A stretch of 64,000 nucleotides of DNA from Undaria pinnatifida (taxonomy: Eukaryota; Sar; Phaeophyceae; Laminariales; Alariaceae): the NCBI GenBank assembly GCA_012845835.1, contig JABAKD010000016.1, positions 16,335,625 through 16,399,624 on the forward strand, given 5' to 3'. The translations under genes were made by a program, and so were the position numbers. The notes under the pieces are model-generated. The model saw only the letters and a program-made list of their open reading frames with translations. It searched no databases and was not told where the DNA came from. Of the stretch, positions 1 to 13,300 are shown piece after piece. The first letter of the stretch is position 1. Each line of letters begins with the position of its first letter.

Positions 1-569
1 GCTCAGGTCTCACGTCGCTCGGAAATGTTTTGGCCCGAAGAAGTGATACCTGGACGCCGTGCTACGAAATAGAGGAACATGGCTACTACGACAGAGGGCC
101 ACGGCTACGGAAGGTGGGCCTCTTTTTTTATATAAGTGGCTTGGGGTCACTCGCTCGATTGACCCCCCCCCCCCCCCCCTACTCCATTGCGGCCTTAACG
201 CCTTTACTACTGGAACTCTTTTCGGGGGGAAATTACTTGAAGTTAGTATAGGGAGGGGTTCCGGGGGATCTTTTGTCGGCGACATTATGAAACCGCCTTG
301 GAATGATTAGCTTAGCTGTGCTGCGCCAAAACGAAACTCGCCTATAAGGTGCTTTTTCCAGTGAGGTACAGAGTCGCTCGGGCGAGTGGGTCAAGCACAC
401 TAGTGAGAGAGAGGGGTTCCCCAGATGACGCGGTCTGAGGAAGATGATATCCCGATATAAGGCGGCCACAGTCGCTCGGCGCGACTGGGGAATAGCACCC
501 ATTACCTGGAGTAAATAAGGCGGCTTCCGCCCAATGAGTGATCCCACACTAGGCTAGGTGGGGGTGCAG
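1..569. other. Non-coding stretch, no recognised feature
   Basis: The interval holds a run of about 17 C near 165-180 and no reading frame with coding-like codon use. It may be intron or 3' flank of the minus-strand gene that ends or continues near 1.3 kb. Confidence 0.4.
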
Positions 570-870
570 CAAGTTCTAAGAATTTTCCGAGCTCCTACCA
601 TGGTAGGGGAGCAGAAGATTTAAAGATTTTTCTGAGCTCCTACCGTGAGGAGCTCACTCAAGATCTCACCCCCGAGACATGACTTCGAAGGCGTTCGTTC
701 GCGGCCACCCGACCAACATCTCTATGCGCTATTCCTAAAAACAACCATTGTACTCGTAAAACGATCATGCTAACCGATACTTCCACACATACTTGAGGAG
801 CTCAAGCGGTGAGAAACACGCTGAGAAATGTTCCGCCCTAGAAGCGCAACACCCACCGCAGGGGGAGAGC
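570..870 (+). repeat. Dispersed repeat family B, copy 1
   Basis: This segment contains paired GAGCTCC/GGAGCTC boxes, a GACTTCGAAGGCGTTCG block and a closing CTTGAGGAGCTCAAG block. They recur in the same order at 2770-3000 and inverted at 7865-8130 and 13400-13655. No coding capacity is seen. It is probably a non-autonomous mobile repeat. Confidence 0.5.
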
Positions 871-1381
871 AATAAGGCGGTTGTACTCATCTGGCACGCC
901 AGCGCCGGACTGGGTGAGCCGTGCTGTACTCAGGTGACTACCCTCATGAAAATAAATGGTGCGCGTCTGTACCTTAGCATGTGTTATTTGTAGCAGTCCA
1001 GCAGCGGAAAAAAACAACTATCCGCCCTTTCGTCGACCAATCGCCTTTTACGAACAACATCGACATGTTTCAGTTCGTAGCAGACACAACCGACGGCCGT
1101 CTTGTTTTACCCGCCCGCACGTAGGATACCCAACAAGTCCAATAAAACTTGTCACCCTCCCCTGTCGAGCAAAGGAAAAAAAAATTCACGCCCAACATCT
1201 ATCAGGCCAAGCCAAACCCTTTGTGAACAATAGCAGCAGCGGTGTGTTTGTTTCGTAGCGGGCCAACAACGGCCTCCATCCAAAGCTACTCCTCCTTCCG
1301 TCGAGCAAGGTTTCGGTGTACGAAAAACATGGATTGATCATTTTTGTAGCAGAACAGGCCAACGATGGCCCTCTTCATCAC

Positions 1382-4300
1382 CTGTCCGTAGGACACTCGA
1401 GTCGGATCAGGACAAGCAGCGATGTCCACCACCTCCTCCGTCTCCTCTTCGTTTTTGGCCCTCCCCGTGTCATTGTTGACGCTAGACCCGTCGTTTCCTG
1501 ATTCCGCATTTGCCCACAGAAGGACGTCAGTCACGACCACCGTCATCAACGTCAAGGTTGGACACGTGGCGATAATAAACATAAAACGATCAAACCACCG
1601 CCACGCGCTACCGCAGAGGTAGCACTCAAAAAAAAGAAGAAGCATGTTCTGACTGACGGGTGGGGGTCCCTTAGCCCCTATTATTGGAGCCCCCGAAACC
1701 CCCTCCCTATACTAATTCAAAGTAATTTGTCCCCAAAAATAGGTTTCCAGAGTTGTAACGGCGTAATTACCCGAAACCGTCGGAGTGCCATTCTTGTTTT
1801 TGCAACACATGTATGGTTGTCAAGAACCTTTTTATTGCGTATATAACATTGGCCATGAGCTTTAGCCATCGGGTTGAACTTTTCATCTTACATACTCTAC
1901 TCTAAAATCAGCTTTCGGGCGAGGAACGGGGTTCTCTCAAGCAGCCACCCTTGGGAGGAAAAAGCAAAAAAGGTGCACAACTTTTCTGTCTGTAGCGTGT
2001 GGACACGGGAAACGTGTTGGTTGTGGACGCGTGCTACGATAGAGATGAAAATTTTCGTCTGAAACAGGTCCTGCATGACGGGACTCCTCAACCCAAAATC
2101 GCCGAAAATACGCCCCCTTGATTTTAACATGATTGTCGTCGTGTATATCTAGGCCATGGGGTTTTCCATCCGGTATCATAGCAGTTTCATTTTTCTCCGA
2201 ATCAGTCTTTTGCCTTAAAGAGGTCTTAAGCTCCCAAATTGAGGGGTAGTATTAGGAAAAAAGAGGTGCACCTCTATCGTAGCACGCGTCGGTGCACCAC
2301 TCTTTTTTGCTGAGTCTCCCAACCCCTTCAGTGTCTCTACGTACAATATACACCCCTTTGAGGCAAAAACTACCGACCCGACCCGACCCGACCCGTTCCG
2401 TGAGACTTTCAAACACCGCCTAATCCCGCCGGACCCGACCCGCGAGTTTAGAAACCCTGATTACCCGACCCGAAGGCCGGGCCACGACCCATGAAAAGCC
2501 CTGATAAAAAAAACAAAAAGATGCCATCCTTATCGTGGCGCGTTGCTCAGTGCCGTAGAATACCTGGTGAAGCTCCCGACCCTTCAAGCTTAGCTGCGGC
2601 TTCTGCGAGTCTGAGCGTCACGATCCCGGACTCGACAGGCGTGAGTTGTACGCCGAAGCCGGCCAGCACGCTGTAGAAGTAGTCTACGTCGATGAAGCGA
2701 TCTTTGTCGTCGTCCGTGGGGGGTAGCGGGATCTGCGGGGGAGTCATTGAACAACAATTTCATGAGTTTTTCCGCGGTAGGGGTGCAAGCGGAACTTTCG
2801 GGGAATTTTCGGAGCTCTCCTGCCGCGCGGAGCTCCTCAATACCTCACTCCGAAACACGCCTTCGAAGTCGTTCGATTGCGCAATCCGAACAACACTTGC
2901 ACACGCTAGCCCCACAACAAACATTCTCGTAAAAAGCATCAGAATAGCCGGTAGCCCGTCACTTGAGGAACTCAAAAATGAAAAGTACGACCCTTACCGT
3001 GGGATGCCTCCAAGGTTTCCACACATCGGACATGTGTATGCCTCCAAGGTTTCCACACATCGGAAATATATACAGTGGTGGGATGCCTCCAAGGTTTCCA
3101 CACATCGGACATATATACAGTAGTGGGATGCCTCCAAGGTTTCCACACATCGGACATATATACAGTATTGGGATGCCTCCAAGGTTTCCACACATCGGAC
3201 ACATATGCAGTAGTGGGATGCCTCCAAGGTTTCCACACATGGGACATATATACAGTAGTGGGATGCCTCCAAGGTTGCCACACATCGGACATATATACAG
3301 AGGGATGCCTCCAAGGTTTCCACACATCGGACATATACAGAGGAATGCCTTCAAGGTTTCCTCAAATCGGACATATTAGATCCTTACCGGTATGATATAT
3401 AGAGTATCTGTGTCTTTCGGATCAGATAGATCCCTGGTCTATATAGGATCTGTATGACCTACATATCATATCGCCCGGTGAGAGCCGGGTGACCTCACTG
3501 ATCTCGCACAATAAAAGTAAGCCGTGTAACTATTGAGCGAGATCGATGTCGTAGGTTCGAGTCCCCCGAGGGACTCTTCCTGAAAAATTGACAGGCTGAT
3601 ATGTACGAAAGCGCGCGGTTGGCGAAGTTCGGTGCAAAAAGCGGCGAGCGTTAAAAGGACCAACACTGGGAATAGCGCTGAACCCTACACGCGATAAAAA
3701 TGAAAGGCACCTATCAGGGGAGGAAAGAACCCTCCAAACTCAAGACTCAAGACTCAATGCCCAAGCCCCAAGACTTAGCGCTGAGCGTCTCAACGCCTCA
3801 GCCCTTGACGCTCGGTTCCAAATAAACCAGCCGCTGGGTTAGGCGCAGCGGCGGCGGTGGCGGCAGCATGGACGTAAGTGGGGGTGCTACGCAGAGGGCG
3901 ATATAACTTGGGAGTTTAGGAATGCTCGAATAGCTTTCCGAGCGGTGCATTCATTGTGTCGTGTCAGAGCAATCAGCGTGTTTGGCAATAATCTGTTGTA
4001 GTTCGGAACATATAGTGTATGACACACAGGTCATTGTCTCCCCTGTCTTGCTTTTTTCACACGAGCATCTCGCACATAAAACGGATGTGTAGGCCTAGAG
4101 CTGCGTACTGCAAGTGGCACAATCACCGAAGAGAAAACGAACACACCGCTGTTGGTAGCTCAACATCAGACTACAGCATCACTCGCGCACTTATATGGAC
4201 AGGATTCGGGGACGTTATGAACGGGATTCGGTAAGCGTTGATCTGTATGCAGAGGGTGCAGGACGTTTCCCAGCGAACCCTCGGCTTGCAAAGACGCCGT

Positions 4301-7300
4301 CCCGAAAGTGTTTTTCCAGTGACACAGATGTCACCCTCACCCCCAAATTGTCTACACGAAACCAACGTGCAGTGATAAATCGGTTTTGAAACGGGCGCAG
4401 AATGGTCCCGCCCCCACGCTTGGTGACCAAGTTCAGCGATCAAAGAGGGTTCCCCCTCCTGAAGACTCAGTAGTTCAAATATCTCCTGCAGCGTAATTTG
4501 GACCGTCGAATGCTTCCCTCGTGTGGATCGTTGTGAGTACTGTCGTACACGTACTGAAACGTGGTACGATAAAGGCATACCGTTTTTTGGTTATTTAGTT
4601 TTCTTAATGACGGGGCTCCTTAACCCGAAATCGTGCAAAATACGCCCCATTTATTTTGCATGATTTTCTCGTTGTGTATACATAGGCCATGCGATTTTTC
4701 ATCCGGTACAAGTTTTGGTTTTTCTCCAGATCAGTTTTTGGTGGAGGTCTTAAGCTCCCAGATTGAGGAAAACTCAGATAAAAAAAGTGGTGCACCTCCA
4801 CCGTAGCACGTGTCTACTGTATACTAAGTGGAGTACTCGCGGTTAAATTTCCGTGCACCGCAACACACAGCGTCTCCTTCGATGGCGGAACCTTAAGCAA
4901 AGTCTTCAATTAGCATGAGTTGATTTAACCACTTCACCGCCTCACTTTGCCACCTATCGTATGGAAACTAATTGATACCTTGACGTAGTATAAATGCAAT
5001 TCACTTTTTCCTCCGTCACCATCATCTCGCGTCGCACCTCGTTCTCGGCTTGGTGGTGCTCCGCGCCGAAAGCGCTGGCAATCGTGCTCCAGCAGCGGAC
5101 AAGCTTGGCGAACAAGAAGCGATTGGCGTGCGCCTTGAGCTGCACGAGGTATCCGCGAGTGGCGAGCGCGGGCATGGAGGCATTCGTCCTTGCGACAATG
5201 TCGCCGTGCCTGCCGATAGTACGCCATCTCTCTCTGCGAACAATGAAAAGAGAACGTGACAGCAAGCGCGTTTGGTCGGCAGTTTTCTCCGATTACGCAC
5301 GCAGTTTTCATGAGCGTGAAGCACACAAACCGGGCAGGAAGCTTTATTTTATGGACCAAATCTCCCAGGATGGGGGAGTGCAGTTTCATAAAGAGGAAAA
5401 TAATCAAACTCGGGATTGCGTCGCCGTGTCTATCGGCGGTAAGTCACGTCTCCCTGCCGGCGAGGAAAGCACGCCAAGCTCACAAGCACGGGCAAGCATG
5501 CGCAAGCACCCGTGCGTTTGCTCAATACTTTGGCGCTGAATACGTGTGCAGTTTCCGTGCGCGTGCGTACAACACGCGAGCCGGGTATCACAACATTATT
5601 AATAGCTTGTTATCATGGATCGCAAACTTCAGGGTAGGGAATTCTGGCGGGTGTCTGCTATGGTATCCCCGTCAAACAAGCGGACGAGTTTTTCCGAATT
5701 CGAACACTGTGACAGCCGACTTTCCTACCCACCCCGATCGCGTGTGACGCAACGCCTCTCACGATGTCCGTCTTTGACTCAACGACCCCCGCACCTGTTC
5801 CAGCGGCTTTTCTGTTCTGCTTCCAGCTTTTTCTTCCTACGCTCGAGCTTCCTCCGAGCCTTGTTTTCCTCCCTGAGCCCGGACGAAAACAGTTCGTCGT
5901 AGCTATGTTACGTTAGGAAATGCCCATATTGTTGTTAGAGATCCATGTTAGGAAACGCCGATCACTTTTAGTTGGGTCGTCAATAGGTTATGCTAGGAAT
6001 TACTTTTTAGTTGGGTCGTCTCTATGTTCTGTTAGGAAAAGGACGATAACTTTTAGGTAGATCGTCCGTGTCAGTCAAACGACGCGCCGCTACAATAGCT
6101 AGAAGCAAGTGCCCTAGGTTTTGGACTAGAGTAATTAGTCGAGGGATGTTTCCGACATTTTGTTTACAATATGCCAGGTAGTTAAACTTGAAACCCTGAT
6201 CCACACCTTAAACCTTAATCCCAATCCTAGCCCCGACCACGTGATAAGTTTCTCGTCATGATCATGTAATGAACATGCCTGTGATACTGCGGTTTCATAT
6301 ACTGGTCTACGGATAGTTGGGTTTCTTATGGCATGGGGGAGCGTTACTGCTCCTCGATTCTCCTCAAGATGGGTGGCCTGCCTACCGAAGGCACAAATGC
6401 TAATACGATACGACCCGGGTGCGTGATATAATTATACCACCCGTATATATGACCGAGGAACGCGCTCTACGATGGAGGTATCACTTTTCGTCTGAAGTTA
6501 TTTCTGAATGACTGCGTTCTTTAACCCAAAATCGTCGGGAAAAAAAAAATAATAGGCAATTTTTTTTTGCACGATCCTCGCTGTATACCTGGGCCATACG
6601 ATTTTTCATCCGGTAGAGCAGTTTTATTTTTATCCAAATCAGTTTTTTGGGAGAGGTCTTAAGGTCGCAAATTGAGGAGTAGAATTAGAAAAAAAAGCGG
6701 TGCAAGCACCTCTATCGAAGTATGCGCCTAGGGGAGACAGTGACGAAAAGGTACGGACCATTCGTGTGTGTACGGAGTTTGTGACAATCTGGTACGGCGT
6801 CTCCTTGTTCTGTGGGAGGGTCGGGCTTGCGGTCGCAAGCGGTGGTGACATATTCTACAGCTCTCGTCGAACATCTTGGTGTGACCGCGCTTGCACCTGG
6901 TGCATGCGTTCAACAGCGGCGACAAAACTAACAGAAGAGTTAGCGTGGCCTGTCAACCACTTCGGCGAAGCTGGGCCTACTTTGTCTCATTATATACATA
7001 CGCAGACTCCACCATCTTCACTCGCTTGTGTATCCTTAGAAAAACTCTTGGTGCTATTCCTTGTGTCACGGTCACGGAAACAACAGAACTTAATGCGCGA
7101 ATGGGGCATATTCATCATCCTCTGTTCCCTATACGCACACCTTCAACGGCATGTGAAAATCTTATATCCATATCTATATGCCCCATATCTTGGACCCTAC
7201 GCCTTGCTAGGCGCCCAGGGCAATAACATAACGCCAAGTGGGAAACCCTACCACTATAATGTAGCATACCGTAGTGAGTGTCTGAACATGATATGTAGCT

Positions 7301-10300
7301 AAATGGGTAGTTCCTGCTGGCTAACAAAGTAGATTACTACGGGATCTCGAAGCACCGAAATTTTGTCAGCAATCTACCAGGGAACAACTACTGAAGAGCG
7401 ACTCTCGCGACCACATCCCACCACAATTAGAGACAATTACTAACGACACACCTCTGTCTTTCCCTCTCTTCTTCAGCTTCAGCGTCTTCCTCCTCGTTTC
7501 CGGTCGTCGCCGGCTCCGCTGGCTCCGCTGGCCCCGCTGGCTCGACGATGTCCGAACCATCGCTTTCGCTGGAAAAATCGTTTCTTTTCCTCGAGGCCCG
7601 CTCCAGTTTTCGACGAGCTATACGCTTCAGTCTGACGCCATCCCGGGAGGAGCGGTGGGGGGAGGGGAGAAGAAGCGGGGGGGGGGGGGGGGAGTGGGCG
7701 TACTCATTTGTTGCTTGCCTTAGTCATTTGACCATTGACCACGCATCCCTTTCGAGACGGAGCACCGTTGATACTCCCAACAGAGACACCGCCAACATTT
7801 GGGCGCTCATCACGCTTCTTCCATATATAACATAAAAACGGGGGGAGGGGGGGGTGTTTAACTCACTTGAGAGGCATTATCCCACGGTAGGGGTTGCATC
7901 TTTTGGGCGAAACGTTTCTTGTCCGATTGAGCTCGTATAAAGCGTGGCACGATAGGTTATCATACTTGTAGCACGATAATTGTACGCATTTTTTCTTGTT
8001 TTTGTTATTGTTTTGTTTTTTTTCGCGCATAGAAATCTTGGTCGTCGGGTTGCGCGAACGAAAAGGTCTTCTTCTCGAATTGGTCGTTGTTTTCGGGTGA
8101 GGCATTGAGCTGCTCAAGCTAGGATCTCATCTTAAAAACAAAACAAAACCAAATCTGCCGCCCCTAGCTACTCGTAGCTGGCGTGGGACGACTCTTAGGG
8201 ACCCGCTTTTTCTTTTACGACGGATATCAAGATAAAAAAAGTACGATCTTGACGCATCCTAGGGTGGAGGTGTACCTTTTTTTGGCGAGGATCCTCGGTT
8301 GAGGACCTCTTTGAGGCAAAATACCATATTCTGAGTAAACTGAAAGACGCGTGGTACGATAGAGGTGAACCGCTTTCTTTTCTTCAACCTTGGTTCCTCA
8401 ACTTTGGGAGCTTTTAAGATCTCTTCCAGAAACCGATTTGGAGAAGACTAAAACCTGCGATCAGTCCTGCCGACGACGCCATGTATAATGAGATTAAGGG
8501 GCTGTTACAGATGTAAGGTTATAGGTGGGGACACAGAGTGCCCCCTGCAGGTCTGCCAATTGAGCAGATCCTCGGAGAGTACTCACTTTATATTTTCCTT
8601 CGTAGAGACGTTGCTTTATTCGATTCCACCAGAGACCCGGATGGCTTCTGAGATCGGAGGCACGTGCCTCCGATCTATTTCCTAACTTTCCCGAATATAA
8701 AACGCATCATACGAAACCCATCCAAATGATCTCCAATTTGGATAATTTCAGGTCTTTCGAGGCCGTATAGACACAGGCCAACCCTTTGCAGCTTTCTCTA
8801 CTAGGCAGGTTCCACGTTTGGTCACTCAGTTGTACCATTATAGATGAGCTCTCGTCTTAGTTCCACAGACGCCCACGGACGAACTGAATAGCGTTCAACT
8901 CCGCGAGGCAAAAGCATCATTCCCTTTTTTCCTATACGCACATGCCTTCAAAGGCATGTGAAACCCTTTTTATATCCAGCCGTATCCCATATCTTACGCC
9001 TTGTTGGGCTCCCAGGGGAATAACATAACACTACGTACCGGATGAAAAATCCCACGGCCTAGATGCACAACGAGAGTAAAAAAAAAAAAATGACCTTTTC
9101 CCGACGATTTTGGGTTTAAGGGGCTCCGTCATGAAGAAAACCAAATAGTCAAAAAAGGGTATACCTCGATCGTAGCACATGCGTCCGAAAAAAGGTACAG
9201 CTCGATGAACCAATCCCGTGGCCTACGGTTCTATACGACGAAAATCGTGCGAAAACAGAACGTTTTTTTTTTTTTTTTTTTGGACGATTTTGGGTTAAAG
9301 AAACCGTTTCGAACGAAAAAAATGCTACCTCTATTGTAAAATGCGTCTCTTGTCAACGGTGAAGAGTGTTCCTATCGTAATTAGCGTCCGTCCGCTGCAC
9401 TTCGGATACACTCCTTGTGCTAGAAAACCGAGTTTTTTTTCATGCGGCCAATGCGTCGAAATTACTAGCAATCTGTGAGTCGACACGACTCAAACACAAC
9501 CTAGTTATTGGTCGGACTAGCAGCTAGTCGTTTCCCGAAGGGTGCCGACCATCCGACTTGTTTGGCTTCCATACCTTTAGGCAGGGTTGTTTATTGTATT
9601 ATACAAGTAGGATGTTTTTTCTTCTTTTTGTCCGCCCATCTTCCCTAGAGCAGGGAGAGGCTAGCTTGGCTCGATTCGCTCGCCTGACTTACGTTGGCAA
9701 GTCGGCTGGGCATCAGCTGGCATGGCCAGCCGACGACTTCCCGACTAAAGCCAGTTTAGTCGCCTAAGAACACGTACCCAGTAGTTATTAATTTTGAAAT
9801 CTTGGCGACTCACAGCTCTAGTATTGACGCTGTAGTTCGAAAGTTTGTCCCGCTGAAGAACCAAGGGAGTTACGCAGTCCCCGCGTTGTCGATCACGCGT
9901 GCTACGATGGAAGTTTTACAAGGTATACCACTTTTTGGCTTAAACGTGTTTATCTGAACGAAGGGGCTCCTTAGTGTTAAGGTTATTAGTGGGGTGTTAG
10001 TCCGTTTGATCACTTGCAAAAGGTTAACCAATAGCTTACCTAAACTAAGCCTTATAGCACTCTTTCCCCCTGAAACGGCGGGATAGCAGGTCCGCCGGAC
10101 ATACCGGCGGACCTGTCAATACATCCAAGCCGTTTCATTTCCTGCGTGTACCGGGGAGAGTATTTTTCAAGTTCGACATGGGGAAAGTCTGAAAAAGTTT
10201 ATTCGTGGTGGATGTGGGATTTGAACCCACGACCCAAAAAACCCATGTCCTGCCGACGACGCCATTTGTTAAGGTTATTAGTGGGGGTATTAGTCCGTTT

Positions 10301-13300
10301 GACCACTTGCAAAAGGTTAACCAATAGCTTACCCAAACTAAGCCTTACAACACTTGCCCAAACTAAGCCTTACAACACTTGCCCAAACTAAGCCTTACAA
10401 CACTTACCCAAACTAAGCCTTACAACACTTACCCAAACTAAGCCTTACAACACTTACCCAAACTAAGCCTTACAACACTTACCCAAACTAAGCCTTACAA
10501 CACTTACCCAAACTAAGCCTTACAACACTTGCCCAAACTAAGCCTTACAACACTTGCCCAAACTAAGCCTTACAACACTTACCCAAACTAAGCCTTACAA
10601 CACTTACCCAAACTAAGCCTTACAACACTTACCCAAACTAAGCCTTACAACACTTACCCAAAATCGTCGGAACGTCACCCTTGTTTTCGCAATACGAAGG
10701 TTTCGTATATGTACGAAGGCCATGGGTTTTGTTCATCCGATTGAAATTTTTCAGTTTTCTCAAGATCATTTTTTTGGGTGTGATATATAGAGCTCAAGTG
10801 AGGGCACCACCCTCAGAAGGAGAAAAAAAGAGCCGGTGCACCTCTGCCCTAGCGTGTGTCGCTGTCCTCTACTTGCTGTACTGTTAGTAGCGTGTGTCGC
10901 TGTCCTCTACTTGCTGTACTGTTAGCATGTGTTGCTGTCCTCTACTGTATTATTAGAGCGTGTGTCGTTGTCCTCTACTGTACTATTAGTAGCGTATGTC
11001 GTTGTGCTCTACTACACTATTAGTAGCGTGTGTCGCTGTTCTCTACTGTACTATTAGTAGCATGTGTCGCTGTGCTCTACTGTAGTATTAGTGGCGTGTG
11101 TCGCTGTCCTCTACAGTACTATCAGTAGCATGTGTCGCCGTCCTCTACTGTACTATTAGTAGCATGTGTCGCTGTCCTCTACAGCACTATTAGTAGCACG
11201 TGTCGCTGTCGTCTACTGCACTATTAGTAGCATGTGCCGCTGTCCTGTAGTGCACTATTAGTAGCGGGTGTCGCTGTGCTCTACTGCACTAGTAGTAGCA
11301 TGAGTCGCTGTCCTCTACTGCACTAGTAGTAGCATGAGTCGCTGTCCTCTACTGCACTAGTAGTAGCACATGTCGCTGTCCTCTATTGCACCATTAGTAG
11401 CATGAGTCGCTGTCCTCTACAGTGCTATTAGTAGCATGTGTCGCTGTCCTCTACTGCACTATTAGTAGCATGTTTCACTGTCGTCTATTGTACTGCTAAT
11501 AGCGTGTGTCGCTGTCCTCAACTGCACTATTAGTAGCATGTGCCGCTGTCCTCTACTGCACTATAATAAGTAGCATGTGTCGCTGTCCTCTACTGTACTA
11601 TTAGCAGCGTGTGTCGCTGTCCTCTACGGTTCTATTAGTAGCGTGTGTCGCTGTCCTCTACTGCACTAGTAGTAGCATGAGTCGCTGTCCTCTACTGTAA
11701 TATTAGTAGCGTGTGTCGTTGTCCTCTACTGTCTGCTCTAACAGAGTTTTCTGAAAAATGGGAACGGAGCCTAAAATGAGAACCAAGCGTTATCTCCAGA
11801 ACCATGTGGTGTGTCAGAGAACCGAAATGATCCTGTGAAACCCCTTGACCAGCCCTGTGAGAGGAGCTCGTCAGATCGTCAGAACGGTCATGCTCCATCT
11901 CGTGCCTTCGGGTGGGCGCAAAAAGCGATATACGCTGGCTCTATTGTGATTTCTCTAGATGCTGGCTACCAAGGCGATGCCGAGGACTTCCAGCCTGAGC
12001 GACAGCTCATTCGAAGGCTGCTGTACAGCCCCACAGGACTGTCAATTTTTTTTTTTGAGTTGTACACAATTGGGTTGCTTTCTAAAAAAAACCGTCCGTT
12101 CTCATTTTAGGCTCCGTTCCCATTTTTCAGAAAACTCAGTAACTGCACTATTAGTAGCACGTGTCGCTGTCCTCTACTGCACTATTAGTAGCGTGTGTCG
12201 CTGTCCTCTACTGTACTCTGTACTACTAGTAGCGTGTGTCGCTGTCCTCTACTGTACTATTAGTAGCATGTGTCGCTGTCCTCTACTGCACTATTAGTAG
12301 CATGTGTCGCTGTCCTCTACTGCACTATTAGTAGCATGTGTCGCTGTCCTCTACTGTACTTTTAGTAGCATGTGTCGCTGTCCTCTACTGTAATATGAGT
12401 AGCGTGTGTCGCTGTCCTCTACTGTAATATGAGTAGCGTGTGTCGCTGTCCTCTACTGTAATATTAGTAGCGTGTGTCGCTGTCCTCTACTGTAGTACTA
12501 TTAGTAGCATGTGTCGCTGGTCCCTACTGTACTACTAGTAGCGTGTGTCGCTACCCGCTAGTACTATTAATAGAATGTGTCGCTGGTCTCTACTGTACTA
12601 CTAGTAGCGTGTGTCGCTGTATGTAGAGCAGCTGCTGTAGCTTCACGTCTAATCAATTTTTGGGCTCCGACGAAAAACGTTCGTGAAAAACGTGGGGCTC
12701 GGCTGTTTTTGCCTTGCCCTGAACCCATATTTTTCTATAGGGTTATTTCTTCCAGAGCAATACACCATCCCTTTACCCGGGTTCTTAATCCTGGCCTTAC
12801 GCAGTACACAGTAGGTAATATTTTGCTTAGAGCTTCCAGGGCAATATCGCAACAACGACCATGCTCCTTTGCCTCAATACCTGTAGAATGACGCGTGCTC
12901 ACGATAGGGGAACAACAGTACGATTTATTGGTGGAAATATTTCTGGCTGACTGGGCTCCTCAATTGCTACTAATTAGACTAACAAACTAAGCAATGTCGT
13001 TGGAGTAATACCATTATTGTGTTTTCATGCCCTATAGGGTCATTCCTAACGAACGAAAACAAAACGTCAGGAACCATGAAAACAGAAAACGCGACATTTT
13101 TTTTCGTGAATCGTGAAATTTGTCACGAATCTTGACTTTGAAGTAGGTATAAATCAGACGCTTCCAATAAAATTGATGTCAGGAAGGATTCCTGAACAAG
13201 AAAAAAAACAAAAAAACGTGATGTTTTGTTTTGGAAAACAGTGCCAAATCAGAATTAACAAAGAGGAGCGTCTCGGGAACCGTGTGATGTTTTGTGTTCG

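Noticed and set aside
4994-5539. 181-codon plus-strand frame
   Set aside because: The opposite strand has a better GC3 signal, a strong acceptor and phase-matched neighbours, so this is its shadow.
6700-7302. 200-codon plus-strand frame
   Set aside because: It runs through a family D repeat and a family A end, its codon use is random-like, and no family is recognised.
10353-10652. Regular 25-bp repeats as a CRISPR array
   Set aside because: Units are contiguous without spacers, derive from an LTR end, and the genome is eukaryotic.
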